NCBI RefSeq assembly: GCF_000196795.1
Contig: NC_014259.1
Span: forward strand, 3,162,001-3,226,000
Direction of reading: 5' to 3'
DNA from: Acinetobacter oleivorans DR1
Lineage (GTDB): Bacteria > Pseudomonadota > Gammaproteobacteria > Pseudomonadales > Moraxellaceae
DNA: 64,000 nt
Shown here: positions 51,651 to 59,940 of the stretch, piece by piece
Layout: every line of letters starts with the position of its first letter
Numbering within the stretch: the stretch's first letter is position 1
Position numbers and translations under genes: made by a program
The notes under the pieces: model-generated
Told to the model about the DNA's origin: nothing
Database searches by the model: none
The model's input: the letters and a program-made list of their open reading frames with translations, nothing else

Positions 51651-52615
51651 GCTGCTGCTCCTTTGCCTTGTTGAAATCCAACTTGAATGAGGTAAGGCAT
51701 CCATTTTTGTTGTTGTGCAGGATCTGCGAGTTTTACTGCGATCCGTGCTGCAAGTTGTTCATAGCTTTCGTTACCTTCGGCATACTTGCTAGAAAACTCA
51801 GGATGTTTAGAAAGCTTGTCAGCGAAGACAGCAATCTGCTTTTGACTTAAACCAGTTGAATTTTTTTGTTCACCAGAAAATGATTTAGCCGGTTGTGATG
51901 AATTTTGACGGCGTTCGTATTTAGCTCTTGCATTCAGTAACCAATCAGCAAAATGGAAAATCAAAAGATCATCACAAAGATTCTTTGACGCATTGTTGAG
52001 TTCAAATGCTCTAAGTTCTCGGTGGTACCATGACTCCATTACGAGTTGATCAAAATCTACAGACTTGTCAGAAAGTAAAATTTCTTCACGAAGTTTTTTA
52101 AAGCAAAGCCATGATTTTTTATTTTTAGATTCTATTGAAAGATTCATTGATAGATTCTGTGTACCGTTTTTGGTACTGTTTCCACGGAAAAACGGTACTC
52201 TTTGCCCGGAAAATTGGTACTGTTCCTTTTTTGGAACTGTTCCGTTTTTGGTACTGTTATCACTCTCTTTTAAAGAGTTCCGTTTTTGGTACTGTTTGCT
52301 TTTAATTTCGCCAGTTTCTTCTCTGCCTTTAACACCGATTAAGCGATAAACAATTACCTGTTTGGTAGACCCTTCACGCTTGCCAGAATCCTCAATTAAA
52401 CCGTCTTCGATTAACTCTGCTATCACTTTAAAAATCGTTTTACGGTCCATACCCGTATCTTTAGATAGTCGTGAGACACTTGGATAGCAGCAATGGTCTT
52501 CACCAGCTCTATCCGCTAATGAAAGTAGTACTAAGCGCTTCATTGGCTTCTTACTACCTCCTTTAATTTGGGGGAGTTCTACTCTCCACGCCCACACAGT
52601 GGCATCTAAGCTCAT
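51647..52615 (-). CDS. Replication initiator-like protein (lambda O-type arrangement)
   Basis: A protein of 322 aa. The N-terminal winged helix (MKRLVLLSLADRAGEDHCCYPSVSRLSKDTGMDRKTIF, then LIEDGLIEDSGKREG) is the HTH_36/O N-terminal domain. A low-complexity linker (residues 107-155) repeats NSTKNGT because its DNA holds iterons. The C-terminal half is helical and may bind a helicase or loader. No DnaB/DnaC-like helicase gene is visible nearby, so it probably recruits host helicase directly. Confidence 0.75.
   Translation of the reverse strand: MSLDATVWAWRVELPQIKGGSKKPMKRLVLLSLADRAGEDHCCYPSVSRLSKDTGMDRKTIFKVIAELIEDGLIEDSGKREGSTKQVIVYRLIGVKGREETGEIKSKQYQKRNSLKESDNSTKNGTVPKKEQYQFSGQRVPFFRGNSTKNGTQNLSMNLSIESKNKKSWLCFKKLREEILLSDKSVDFDQLVMESWYHRELRAFELNNASKNLCDDLLIFHFADWLLNARAKYERRQNSSQPAKSFSGEQKNSTGLSQKQIAVFADKLSKHPEFSSKYAEGNESYEQLAARIAVKLADPAQQQKWMPYLIQVGFQQGKGAAA
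52160..52296. repeat. Iterons inside the replication gene, candidate phage origin
   Basis: Three exact copies of CCGTTTTTGGTACTGTT lie at 52164, 52242 and 52280. Degenerate copies at 52214 and 52227 share TTGG(T/A)ACTGTTCC, and a partial inverted copy lies at about 52187-52198. Clustered direct repeats within an O-like gene are the arrangement of the lambda origin. Confidence 0.75.
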
Positions 52616-54273
52616 GCGGCCCCCTTCATTAGTTTCGTAATAAATGGATTATTTGCTCTGGCAATAGCAGCCATAGGCTCTGGTGAAACACTGTTGCCAC
52701 ACATATGGACTTGTTCTGTTTTAGTTAAGGGCTTGCCGTCATGACCACGATCGATGATGTAAGATTGTGGAAAGCCTTGGGCTATGTACAATTCACGTGG
52801 GTAAAGCATGCGCATTTTTATATCAACAATTACCCATGGTTCGCCTTTAACCCATACAGTTACAAGAGCTAGTCGGTCTTTAGTTGTTAGGGTGTCTATG
52901 GGAGCCGTAATGTCACGAGCATCGCCGTTTCCGTAGTAATTGATTAAGAACGCCGCAACACGCAGCGCATCATTGAGATTTTCTTTACTTAAAGTCGCAC
53001 TTACTAAACTGTGGCGATTTTCTGTAGTAATAGTATTTAAAGGGCTATTTAAAGAATTAGCTCGGTGGTCTGTTTCACTTTTTTCACCATAATAAGCTTG
53101 AGTGAAAACAGCAGATACCAAGCCATGATGACCGCCCTTAACTTGCGCGCAGATCGTTGTTAAAGGCTCGAAAATACCCCAATTTCTTTGATGTGATGCA
53201 TTTGCAAACTCTGTTAAAAAAGGCGCTATGATTGGACTGATAAGTGAACTATGTCCACCATATCCAGCAGTTGTTGTACCCAATGGCTCATCGATTGCAT
53301 GACCAAAACTAGTATTAAAATCTCTGCCTATAAATGGCACTGCATTCTTAACGATGTAAGGCTTTTTGGCATCAAGAACGAGTTTTTTCATACCTCGTGC
53401 CACTCGTCTCAAAGTCGCATCAACAAGAGGTTTTGGACGATCAAAAATAGAATTGCCCAAATCACTAAAATCAATGCACTCAGCTGCTTCACGCCATTTT
53501 TTTTGACCACGTTTAGGTTTTTTAGCATGCGTAGCTTCAGGCCAAACTATTTCTTGCCCATCACAACGAGCAACCATAAATAAGCGTTTGCGAATTGTTG
53601 GAGCGCTATAGTCGGCAGCTATAATCTTTTTCCATTCCACAACATAACCAAGCCGCTCAAGGCTATGAACAAAGTGTTTCCAAGTTCTTCCTTTCTTTCT
53701 TGGATCTGGAACTAAGAACTGATTATCTCTTGGTACATGTTCACCAGGTTCTGCAACTCGATGTACCTTTCTACCGTTCACTTCAATTTTTTCTAAAGTA
53801 ATAACTCGTCCTGTGGCCTTGTCGCGTTTAGCAATAAGTGGGCCCCAATTTAGTATCTGCTCAACATTTTCCAAACTAATAACGTCAGGTTTAACCTTGC
53901 CAGCGAACTTAAGAACTACCCATGAAAGGTCGCGTATTTCTTTTTTACGTGGTTGACCACCAGCAGCTTGCGAATGATGTGTACAGTCTGGGCTTGCATG
54001 AAACCATCCCACTTGATACCCATCGCATATTTCAACTGGATCTACTACGAAGACATCTTGCACATAATGCTTAGCATGTGGGTGATTAGCCTCATGCATA
54101 GAAATAGCTTTAGGGTTATGATTAACAGCTACATGAACAGGCCTGTTTAGCCCCATCTCTAAACCTGTGCTGGCACCGCCACCGCCCGCAAAGAAATCTA
54201 CGATGATTTTTTCAGAGAAATTTAAATCAAATTGAGTCTTAAATGAGCGTGCAATATCAACAAATGTATTCAT
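52612..54273 (-). CDS. Phage C5-cytosine DNA methyltransferase
   Basis: A protein of 553 aa. Motif I is IIVDFFAGGGGASTGLEMG, motif IV FHASPDCTHHSQA with the catalytic Cys, and motif VI SLENVEQI. The target-recognition region spans about residues 270-450, and the final motifs IX-X include PRELYIAQGFPQSYI and MCGNSVSP. Motif IV reads SPDC rather than the usual PPC, as in several phage enzymes. It is expressed from the early-left operon and may shield replicating phage DNA. Four-base overlaps couple it to both neighbours. Confidence 0.9.
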   Translation of the reverse strand: MNTFVDIARSFKTQFDLNFSEKIIVDFFAGGGGASTGLEMGLNRPVHVAVNHNPKAISMHEANHPHAKHYVQDVFVVDPVEICDGYQVGWFHASPDCTHHSQAAGGQPRKKEIRDLSWVVLKFAGKVKPDVISLENVEQILNWGPLIAKRDKATGRVITLEKIEVNGRKVHRVAEPGEHVPRDNQFLVPDPRKKGRTWKHFVHSLERLGYVVEWKKIIAADYSAPTIRKRLFMVARCDGQEIVWPEATHAKKPKRGQKKWREAAECIDFSDLGNSIFDRPKPLVDATLRRVARGMKKLVLDAKKPYIVKNAVPFIGRDFNTSFGHAIDEPLGTTTAGYGGHSSLISPIIAPFLTEFANASHQRNWGIFEPLTTICAQVKGGHHGLVSAVFTQAYYGEKSETDHRANSLNSPLNTITTENRHSLVSATLSKENLNDALRVAAFLINYYGNGDARDITAPIDTLTTKDRLALVTVWVKGEPWVIVDIKMRMLYPRELYIAQGFPQSYIIDRGHDGKPLTKTEQVHMCGNSVSPEPMAAIARANNPFITKLMKGAA

Positions 54274-54590
54274 GCATCACCGCCTTCATTCAACTGAATG
54301 AAAGTACTACCTAAATACCGAATCCGTTTAGCCCGATATAAACTTGAGATGATTTGACCTGCATGGAAAATTGGCATTCTGTGCTGCACCGAAAGTGCAT
54401 ACATAAACTCATCACGTTTTACTGCTGCATTATTTTCATCACGTTTTTGGTCTCGCAAATTCTGCTTACGTACTTCAAGCAATCCTTCTAAAGTTCTAAG
54501 AGCTGGTTCATACCAAGATTGAATAATTTGCTGACGTTTCTGCTCTTGCAGATTGTCTTTAGTAGTTTGATTTGATAAATTAGTTTGCAT
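54270..54590 (-). CDS. Hypothetical early protein, possible DNA-binding accessory
   Basis: A protein of 106 aa from the ATG at 54590 after AGAGGAA. The longer frame to 54,653 runs through a terminator-like hairpin and is rejected. Basic, helical text QNLRDQKRDENNAAVKRDEF ends with SSLYRAKRIRYLGSTFIQL. It overlaps the methyltransferase start by four bases. No family recognised. Confidence 0.55.
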   Translation of the reverse strand: MQTNLSNQTTKDNLQEQKRQQIIQSWYEPALRTLEGLLEVRKQNLRDQKRDENNAAVKRDEFMYALSVQHRMPIFHAGQIISSLYRAKRIRYLGSTFIQLNEGGDA

Positions 54591-54618
54591 ATTCGATTCC
54601 TCTAGCCAGTAATTGAAT

Positions 54619-54652
54619 TGAAAAGCCTGATCTCGACCATCAGGCTTTTTCA
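54619..54652 (-). terminator. Terminator-like hairpin after the CII-like gene
   Basis: AAAGCCTGA-N10-TCAGGCTTTT overlaps the CII-like stop codon. It occupies the position of tR1 in lambda and implies early antitermination or partial read-through. Confidence 0.65.
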
Positions 54653-55155
54653 TTTCCTAATTCCGCTGTACATTTTTTCATTTGTTTTAAAGCTGCCTGA
54701 TCAACGGCGGTGATAAGCTCAATAAGGTTTTGCGTTAGATGGTGTATTTCTTCATATTCCAACGGCGTAATAATTCCGTCTTCATATGCTTCATAAACCA
54801 CACGATTTGCTTTTCCGTTTTTAATGTTGTGCTGCATCATTGCTTCAAAAATTGATAACTCATGATGCTTAGAGCTGCTGCATCCAACTGGAACCAAAGC
54901 AAAGCCCAGCTCATGAGCCCAAACCTTTAGCAATGCGGGGTTTTGTGTGAAAAAAATCATAGCTTCAAGCTTTTTTAAGCTCGGTAAATAGGCTGGCATG
55001 TTTTGATTGCCGTAATTACAAACCGTGTTATGTGAGTCACCTATTGCTTGAGCAATTTCTTTTGCTGTGCAATTGGGCGTTTTATTTACCATTTGCCATA
55101 GTGCTATTTGTGCATCTCGGCTTAGAGTCATTTCTTGCATTGTGAAATCCTTCAT
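54640..55155 (-). CDS. CII-like phage regulatory protein
   Basis: A protein of 171 aa. A helix-turn-helix near the start (RDAQIALWQMVNKTPNCTAKEIAQAIGDSHNTVCNYGN) is followed by LEAMIFFTQNPALLKVWAHELGF, in line with the phage regulatory protein CII family (PF06892). It comes straight after cro, the CII position, and would favour lysogeny if it activates cI or int. Confidence 0.65.
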   Translation of the reverse strand: MKDFTMQEMTLSRDAQIALWQMVNKTPNCTAKEIAQAIGDSHNTVCNYGNQNMPAYLPSLKKLEAMIFFTQNPALLKVWAHELGFALVPVGCSSSKHHELSIFEAMMQHNIKNGKANRVVYEAYEDGIITPLEYEEIHHLTQNLIELITAVDQAALKQMKKCTAELGNEKA

Positions 55156-55209
55156 TTACTTCACATTTCTTTTTTGAAACTTTCGATTAATACTTGCCTA
55201 ACTTTGTTT

Positions 55210-55431
55210 TTAAGCTGTTTTTGATGTTCCTAAAAAGAAATCAAACAGGCTTTTGTGAGTTAGTTTTTGATTACTTGCTTCAACCATTTTTTGGATTGTT
55301 TCCATTCTTGGTTTTTTGCGAGCATGGATTAAATGAGTTTCCATATATCCATATGTGACTTCTGCCTTCTCGCAGAATTTAATACGGTCACTCTCACTTA
55401 ATCCTCTCCAATAGCTATGAAGAGTAAGCAT
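55210..55431 (-). CDS. Cro-like repressor
   Basis: A protein of 73 aa with one helix-turn-helix: LSESDRIKFCEKAEVTYGYMETHLIHARKKPRM. The first gene leftward from the operator region, divergent from cI. Expected to bind the same ACCTnnnAGGT sites and push toward lysis. Confidence 0.75.
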   Translation of the reverse strand: MLTLHSYWRGLSESDRIKFCEKAEVTYGYMETHLIHARKKPRMETIQKMVEASNQKLTHKSLFDFFLGTSKTA

Positions 55432-55437
55432 AAATAC

Positions 55438-55526
55438 ACCTCACTGGTAAATATATTTAATAAATATACCCACAAGGTAAATAAAATACAACCTGTTAGG
55501 GTATTTATTTTTTCTACCTATTAGGT
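55438..55526. promoter_or_regulatory. Operator cluster between cro and cI, four sites, with cro promoter
   Basis: Eleven-base sites related to ACCTnnnAGGT lie at 55438-55448, 55468-55478, 55491-55501 and 55516-55526 (spacing 30, 23, 25). The leftward promoter TTGTAT (55486-55491), 17 bp, TATATT (55463-55468) has the second site in its spacer, so binding there must shut off cro. Confidence 0.8.
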
Positions 55527-55560
55527 ATTTTGAGTTCAGCGCTAGAGGTGAATTGAAAAA

Positions 55561-56349
55561 ATGAGTGAACTAAAGACTATTCATGAAATTAGGCTTGGTA
55601 ATACAAGAAAATTAATGAAGGAATCGGGACTAACTCGTTCTGAATTCGCCGAAAAGATTGATATGTCTTATGGATTGGTAAGCCAATACATTGGAAAGAA
55701 TCCAACAAAGAATATTGGTGATGAAACCGCTTTAAAAATAGAAGAAGCTTTTAATAAACCTCGTGGGTACCTTGATCAATCTGACATTCAAAATGAAAAT
55801 GCACACCAATTAGATGGTACTGCTAGTTTTAAGCAACTCGACATAGAAGCATTTAAGAAAAAATATAATATTCCTGACAGTGAAGATGCTGTACTTTTCT
55901 CAAATGTTATCGAAAAACCATTAGTTATTTCAAAAAGATGGGTTCCAGTTAAGGCATACAGCAAGATGGGCATGGACGGTTATTTTACAGACATGGGGTA
56001 TGATGGAAACGCTGGCGATGGGTACGTTCCGACTCACACTGCTGGTGATCGATCATATGCAATTAAAGGAACTGGAGATTCAATGTACCCTGCTATCCGT
56101 AATGGCTGGTATGTAGTATGTGACCCAGATGCAGAATTAACGCCGACTGAATTTGTGCAAGTTTGCTTAAAAGATGGTAGATGCACAATTAAAGAATTTA
56201 TTGGCATTCATAATAATGTTTTAAATCTATTAGCTGTAAACGGCGGTGAACGCTTAACTTTTGATATGGATGAAGTCGAAAGTATTACAGCTATTACCGA
56301 TATTGTGCCTCCTAGCCAACACACACAGCAGCATCCAAAAGCTCATTAA
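55561..56349 (+). CDS. CI-like prophage repressor with S24 peptidase domain
   Basis: A protein of 262 aa. The N-terminal XRE helix-turn-helix (NTRKLMKESGLTRSEFAEKIDMSYGLVSQYIG) precedes a linker and a LexA/CI-like C-terminal domain with Ser in GTGDSMYPAI (about residue 178) and Lys in RCTIKEFIG (about residue 218). The intact dyad predicts RecA-triggered self-cleavage, hence SOS induction. I do not see a clear Ala-Gly cleavage pair in the linker. It holds the lysogenic state by binding both operator clusters. Confidence 0.9.
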   Translation: MSELKTIHEIRLGNTRKLMKESGLTRSEFAEKIDMSYGLVSQYIGKNPTKNIGDETALKIEEAFNKPRGYLDQSDIQNENAHQLDGTASFKQLDIEAFKKKYNIPDSEDAVLFSNVIEKPLVISKRWVPVKAYSKMGMDGYFTDMGYDGNAGDGYVPTHTAGDRSYAIKGTGDSMYPAIRNGWYVVCDPDAELTPTEFVQVCLKDGRCTIKEFIGIHNNVLNLLAVNGGERLTFDMDEVESITAITDIVPPSQHTQQHPKAH

Positions 56350-56372
56350 TTATTTTAATAAACCATTATTTA

Positions 56373-56397
56373 AGCCCACCAATTGGTGGGTTTTTTA
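56373..56397 (+). terminator. Terminator after cI
   Basis: The perfect palindrome CCCACCAATTGGTGGG is followed by six T residues, 25 bases after the cI stop. Confidence 0.9.
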
Positions 56398-56416
56398 TGG
56401 CCTTTACATTAAATAC

Positions 56417-56490
56417 ACCTAGCAAGTAAAAAAATAATCAATTAATTTCACCTCACAGGTATTTACTTTATTTTACCTTACAGGTATATT
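56417..56490 (+). promoter_or_regulatory. Second operator cluster with rightward early promoter
   Basis: Sites of the same ACCTnnnAGGT type lie at 56417-56427 (one mismatch), 56450-56460 and 56475-56485. Promoter TTTACT (56462-56467), 17 bp, TATATT (56485-56490) has a site within its spacer, mirroring the cro promoter. Confidence 0.75.
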
Positions 56491-56509
56491 TTTCTCACAG
56501 GCAACAAAA

Positions 56510-56545
56510 AAAGCACATCGACTCTTCTACCTTCCGATGTGCTTT
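56510..56545 (+). other. Long perfect hairpin in the rightward leader
   Basis: AAAGCACATCG and CGATGTGCTTT form an 11-bp perfect stem with a 14-nt loop. It starts about 13 bases after the predicted transcript start and has no T-run. Might be an antitermination (put/nut-like) or stability element for the early operon. Confidence 0.5.
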
Positions 56546-56564
56546 GCAAACTGCGAGATCAATT

Positions 56565-57005
56565 ATGAATGCAAAAGCAATTCCACACAAGCATAAGGTA
56601 ACAGGCGTTACAGCTATTGCTGTTCTTGTAGCCCTTGGTTCTTGTGAATACCGTAGCGCTAATTCTAGCGTCCCTTCAAATTACTCATATGAAAGCAAGC
56701 AAATGGTTGCTTCTGAATATGAACTTTTAGCTGCTAAGAAAACTGGTGAGCACTCAGGCGAAGGCGTAATACGCATTGACGGCTTTAAGTTAAAGGTCAC
56801 TTTTGATTATGAAGGCGTTCCTGACAACTACGGCGTAGCAGGATCTGACTTTACAGCTGCTGAAATTACCAACCTTGCTATTGAGTCAGTAACAGACCTA
56901 AGCGGAAAGCCTTGGAACGACTTCACCAATCGCGATGACCATAAAAATATAAATATTTTGTTGGTGGGCTACATCGATCGTAACCATTGGATCGAGGAGG
57001 CTTAA
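56565..57005 (+). CDS. First gene of rightward early operon, possible lipoprotein
   Basis: A protein of 146 aa from the ATG at 56565; an in-frame TTG at 56544 lies in the leader hairpin. The N-terminus MNAKAIPHKHKVTGVTAIAV, followed by LVALGSC, looks like a lipoprotein signal with Cys at about 27. The rest is acidic with HSGEGVIRIDGFKLKVTF and a well-folded beta look. No family recognised. Confidence 0.55.
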   Translation: MNAKAIPHKHKVTGVTAIAVLVALGSCEYRSANSSVPSNYSYESKQMVASEYELLAAKKTGEHSGEGVIRIDGFKLKVTFDYEGVPDNYGVAGSDFTAAEITNLAIESVTDLSGKPWNDFTNRDDHKNINILLVGYIDRNHWIEEA

Positions 57006-57007
57006 TC

Positions 57008-57268
57008 ATGGCTAATTCAACTCTAAATCTATCTCAACGCCAACAAGCCGTTTTAGAAACAGTGATCGAGATCAATAAAGAAGGCCACCGACCTTATACA
57101 TGGCAAGTTGTGAGACGCTTGGGCACTAAAGGCCATCAAATCACTGAAAAGCAATGTGCTTATGATCTTAGCGTGATTATTCGCACCAAAGGCACAGGGG
57201 TATTTTCTGCAAAACTTGATAGCAATCCTAAAATTTGGATCTATCAAGAATCTATGGGAGTGGCTTAA
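57008..57268 (+). CDS. Small helix-turn-helix-like early protein
   Basis: A protein of 86 aa, starting two bases after the previous stop, behind GAGGAGG. LSQRQQAVLETVIEINKEGHRPYTWQVVRRLGTKG and ITEKQCAYDLSVIIRTKG have the rhythm of a winged helix. Its order in the operon suggests regulation or DNA handling; family not recognised. Confidence 0.5.
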   Translation: MANSTLNLSQRQQAVLETVIEINKEGHRPYTWQVVRRLGTKGHQITEKQCAYDLSVIIRTKGTGVFSAKLDSNPKIWIYQESMGVA

Positions 57269-57270
57269 TC

Positions 57271-57594
57271 ATGCAAAAAGTTAAGCATCACCCAGATGGG
57301 TACAAGTCCTACTTAGGCCGTGACAACACTGGTTTGTATTCGGTTCGCATCGGCTGGCAAGTTTATGCGTCAAATGCAAATGGCACTGTGCTGTACAAAA
57401 TCATCAAAGAAGTTAAGACGCCTTTGGATGTCGAGAAGTTCAAAACTGAATATCCAAAAGTATGGGAAGTACTTACCCAAGTAATTAGCTTCGAGCGCAC
57501 TAAACAACTAGCTAAGGATCTAGGTGACTCACACATTCCTTCAACTGACCGCAAAAACTATAAACGTACTCGCGGCTTTACTGGTAGTCGCTAG
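57271..57594 (+). CDS. Hypothetical early protein
   Basis: A protein of 107 aa, start two bases after the preceding stop. Basic, with YKSYLGRDNTGLYSVRIGWQVY and an Arg/Lys/Ser end (TDRKNYKRTRGFTGSR). No family recognised. Confidence 0.5.
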   Translation: MQKVKHHPDGYKSYLGRDNTGLYSVRIGWQVYASNANGTVLYKIIKEVKTPLDVEKFKTEYPKVWEVLTQVISFERTKQLAKDLGDSHIPSTDRKNYKRTRGFTGSR

Positions 57595-57607
57595 GAGCAA
57601 AAATATT

Positions 57608-58768
57608 ATGGCTATTGAAGTTTTTACACCTGAACAAACGCTATTGGTTCAAAGCGTTATTTGTTACCTATATACAGACCCTGGTCTTGGTAAAAGTTCC
57701 ATCGCTCATACAGCTAACAAGCCTGTAATTTTTGACTTTGACAAAGGTCAGCATCGTGTAGCGCCTGAGCTTCGCAGAGGCACCATTGTACGCATTGACA
57801 CATGGTTAGATCTTGAGAACTTAAAGGACAGTTTTTACGACAACTATCAAACAATTGTTGCTGATACCGTTGGGGCTATGCTTGATGCTATCAAAGATCA
57901 ATTGTTAAAAAATCCTGATAATAGACAACGTGACCAAACTCTAACCCTTAAAGCGCAAGGATTAGCTGGTAACAAGTTTATGACTTTGGTTCGCAAATGG
58001 CAGAGCCTTGGTAAAGATGTGGTGTTTATTGCCCATGCTATAGAAGAGGAAGCGGGTAAAGAAAAGCTAAAAGTATATCGACCAGATTTAGCCGGTAAAA
58101 ACCGTAATTTACTTTACCGCATGGCTGACGTAATGGGCTATCTCCACTCTGCCACTGATGAGAATGGCGATACTATTCGTACTATTCTTTTCAATCCTAC
58201 TCCAACTCACCACGCTAAAAACTCAGGTCGATTGGGTGCGGTAATGACAACATCAAGCGGTGCCGAAATCTGTACTGGTCAAGTACCCGTACCTGAGTTA
58301 AGCAGCTCCCCTACTTTCTTAGCTGATCTACTTAAACAAGCTAAAGAACACATTAACACTCTGACACCAGTACAAGCTGCTGAAATTAAAGCTCAGGCAG
58401 ATTTGAGTAACTTTAAACAATCTTGTACTGAGGCAAATCACGCCGGTGATCTAAACCAGCTTACTGAATCTCTCGATAGAGAACACAAATATGCCCTACC
58501 TATGTGGCATGCAATTCAGTTACGTGCTCGTGAAATGAACTGCACTTTCGATCAAGAGAAGAAGAAATGGAAGAACCCACCTGAGTTTAAAGGAATTTCA
58601 AATGAACAGCGTGATGAATTACAGGCATTCATTGATGAGTGTGGTTTAGACGTGAAATCAGTTTGTGAGCATCTAGGCATTGATGCCCTTACTCAAATTG
58701 AAGCAGCAAAACTAACAGCAGTTAAACAAGACATTGAAACATTGGCTAAAACGGGGATGACAGCATGA
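57608..58768 (+). CDS. RecA-like ATPase of phage recombination (Sak4-like)
   Basis: A protein of 386 aa from the ATG at 57608 (AGGAG 12 bases ahead); the upstream open frame lacks a start signal. The P-loop YLYTDPGLGKSS is at residues 22-31, and a Walker-B-like strand TIVADTVGAML at about 84. Then come RKWQSLGKDVVFIAHAIEE and a KAQG switch region. This is the AAA/RecA core of Sak4-type single-strand annealing helpers. A C-terminal extension of about 150 residues (KQSCTEANHAGDLNQLTESL) is extra. Acts in phage DNA recombination, probably with single-strand binding proteins. Confidence 0.7.
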   Translation: MAIEVFTPEQTLLVQSVICYLYTDPGLGKSSIAHTANKPVIFDFDKGQHRVAPELRRGTIVRIDTWLDLENLKDSFYDNYQTIVADTVGAMLDAIKDQLLKNPDNRQRDQTLTLKAQGLAGNKFMTLVRKWQSLGKDVVFIAHAIEEEAGKEKLKVYRPDLAGKNRNLLYRMADVMGYLHSATDENGDTIRTILFNPTPTHHAKNSGRLGAVMTTSSGAEICTGQVPVPELSSSPTFLADLLKQAKEHINTLTPVQAAEIKAQADLSNFKQSCTEANHAGDLNQLTESLDREHKYALPMWHAIQLRAREMNCTFDQEKKKWKNPPEFKGISNEQRDELQAFIDECGLDVKSVCEHLGIDALTQIEAAKLTAVKQDIETLAKTGMTA

Positions 58769-59691
58769 AAATACTTAATAAAATCGAAGCAAAACTTGCT
58801 TGGGCTAATGGTGAATTACTTTTAGTAAATAATACAGAACGTAATGGCTGGGAACCTTTTAACCCTTATGATTTTGGTTTTGATGTATTTGATAAATTTG
58901 AATTTCAAATTAAGCCTAGAACGATTTTTATTGGCGAGTTTGAAATACCAGAACCATTAAAAGAAGCTCCAGAAAAAGGTTCTACTTGCTCTTATCCAAA
59001 CCCAACAGTTGAATTAGGTGTACAGCAGTTTAAGTGGAATGGTTCAAAAGGACAATTGCGTATGCTCCAGCATGGCCAAGTTCACTCAAGTTTTGATAAT
59101 GCATTTGCTCATTGTTGCGCGATTATCAAAGTCAGTGGTGGTGAGTTTGCTGAAGATATGCTGAAACTTCTGAATAAGCCAACTGATGAAGATGAAGCAC
59201 TTACTGAAAGTGTTATTGAATCTTCAAATGTGAAAACTTCAACAACAAATAATTCAGAAAAAACACCAATAACTGAACCTGATGTAAAGGAAGAAACCGA
59301 AGATACGGAATATCAAAAGACACTTGAGACACTTCTACAGCGTGTAAAAGAGTCAAAAACACCAGCAGAAGTAAACGCAGTTTATCGATACACCCGCACT
59401 TGGTCTGATAAACAAATGGACCCTTTGCTCAAAGCTACTCATAAGCGTTTAACAGAACTTGCGGATGAAAAGCCTGTAGAGACTGAACCGCCATCTCTAA
59501 TGGTTCAGATCCAGAATGCACCAGACCTTACGACATTGGATGCGCTGGAAATTGATGTGGCAAGCCGTGCTCTAGAAATTCAACCGAAGCTTATGGGGTA
59601 TGTGAGAAAACGCCGCTTCGAGTTAGAGAATCCTACATCTACAGCACCTCAAGAGGCTGAGCCTGATTATCTGTTAGGAGACAACTTCTAA
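58765..59691 (+). CDS. Hypothetical protein coupled to the RecA-like ATPase
   Basis: A protein of 308 aa, ATGA overlap with the ATPase gene. The N-terminal 130 residues look folded (NGELLLVNNTERNGWEPFNPYDFGFD; HGQVHSSFDNAFAHCCAII). An acidic Ser/Thr linker (about 145-180) leads to two similar helical units (ETLLQRVKESKTPAEVNAVYRYTRTWS; MVQIQNAPDLTTLDALEIDV). The tail ends acidic (EPDYLLGDNF), like the protein-recruiting tails of single-strand-binding proteins. A recombination partner is plausible. Confidence 0.5.
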   Translation: MKILNKIEAKLAWANGELLLVNNTERNGWEPFNPYDFGFDVFDKFEFQIKPRTIFIGEFEIPEPLKEAPEKGSTCSYPNPTVELGVQQFKWNGSKGQLRMLQHGQVHSSFDNAFAHCCAIIKVSGGEFAEDMLKLLNKPTDEDEALTESVIESSNVKTSTTNNSEKTPITEPDVKEETEDTEYQKTLETLLQRVKESKTPAEVNAVYRYTRTWSDKQMDPLLKATHKRLTELADEKPVETEPPSLMVQIQNAPDLTTLDALEIDVASRALEIQPKLMGYVRKRRFELENPTSTAPQEAEPDYLLGDNF

Positions 59692-59692
59692 T

Positions 59693-59938
59693 ATGAAAGA
59701 TCAGTTCAAGAAAGTGAATAACAAGCACTTACTTGGTTTTACGAACTACTTGCACTTGCTGGGCTTTGTAATAGTCCAGCAGGGAGTAAACCAAGCAATG
59801 CTTTTAACGAAACATTATGCCGTTCCTGTAGCTTGGCGCCGCATAACAATCGACTACAACAACCGGTTAAATAGACCCGCCCAGCAGCTTTATAAAGAGT
59901 TTGTTGAGTGGACTAAAGAAGAATATTTGAGGGCTTAA
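59693..59938 (+). CDS. Small basic hypothetical protein
   Basis: A protein of 81 aa, starting right after the previous stop. KDQFKKVNNKHLLGFTNYLHLLGFVIVQQGVNQAM and WRRITIDYNNRL. No family recognised. Confidence 0.5.
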   Translation: MKDQFKKVNNKHLLGFTNYLHLLGFVIVQQGVNQAMLLTKHYAVPVAWRRITIDYNNRLNRPAQQLYKEFVEWTKEEYLRA

Positions 59939-59940
59939 AA

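Noticed and set aside
54591..54653. Upstream extension of the 106-aa early protein
   Set aside because: The extension translates a terminator hairpin; a good ribosome site precedes the internal ATG.
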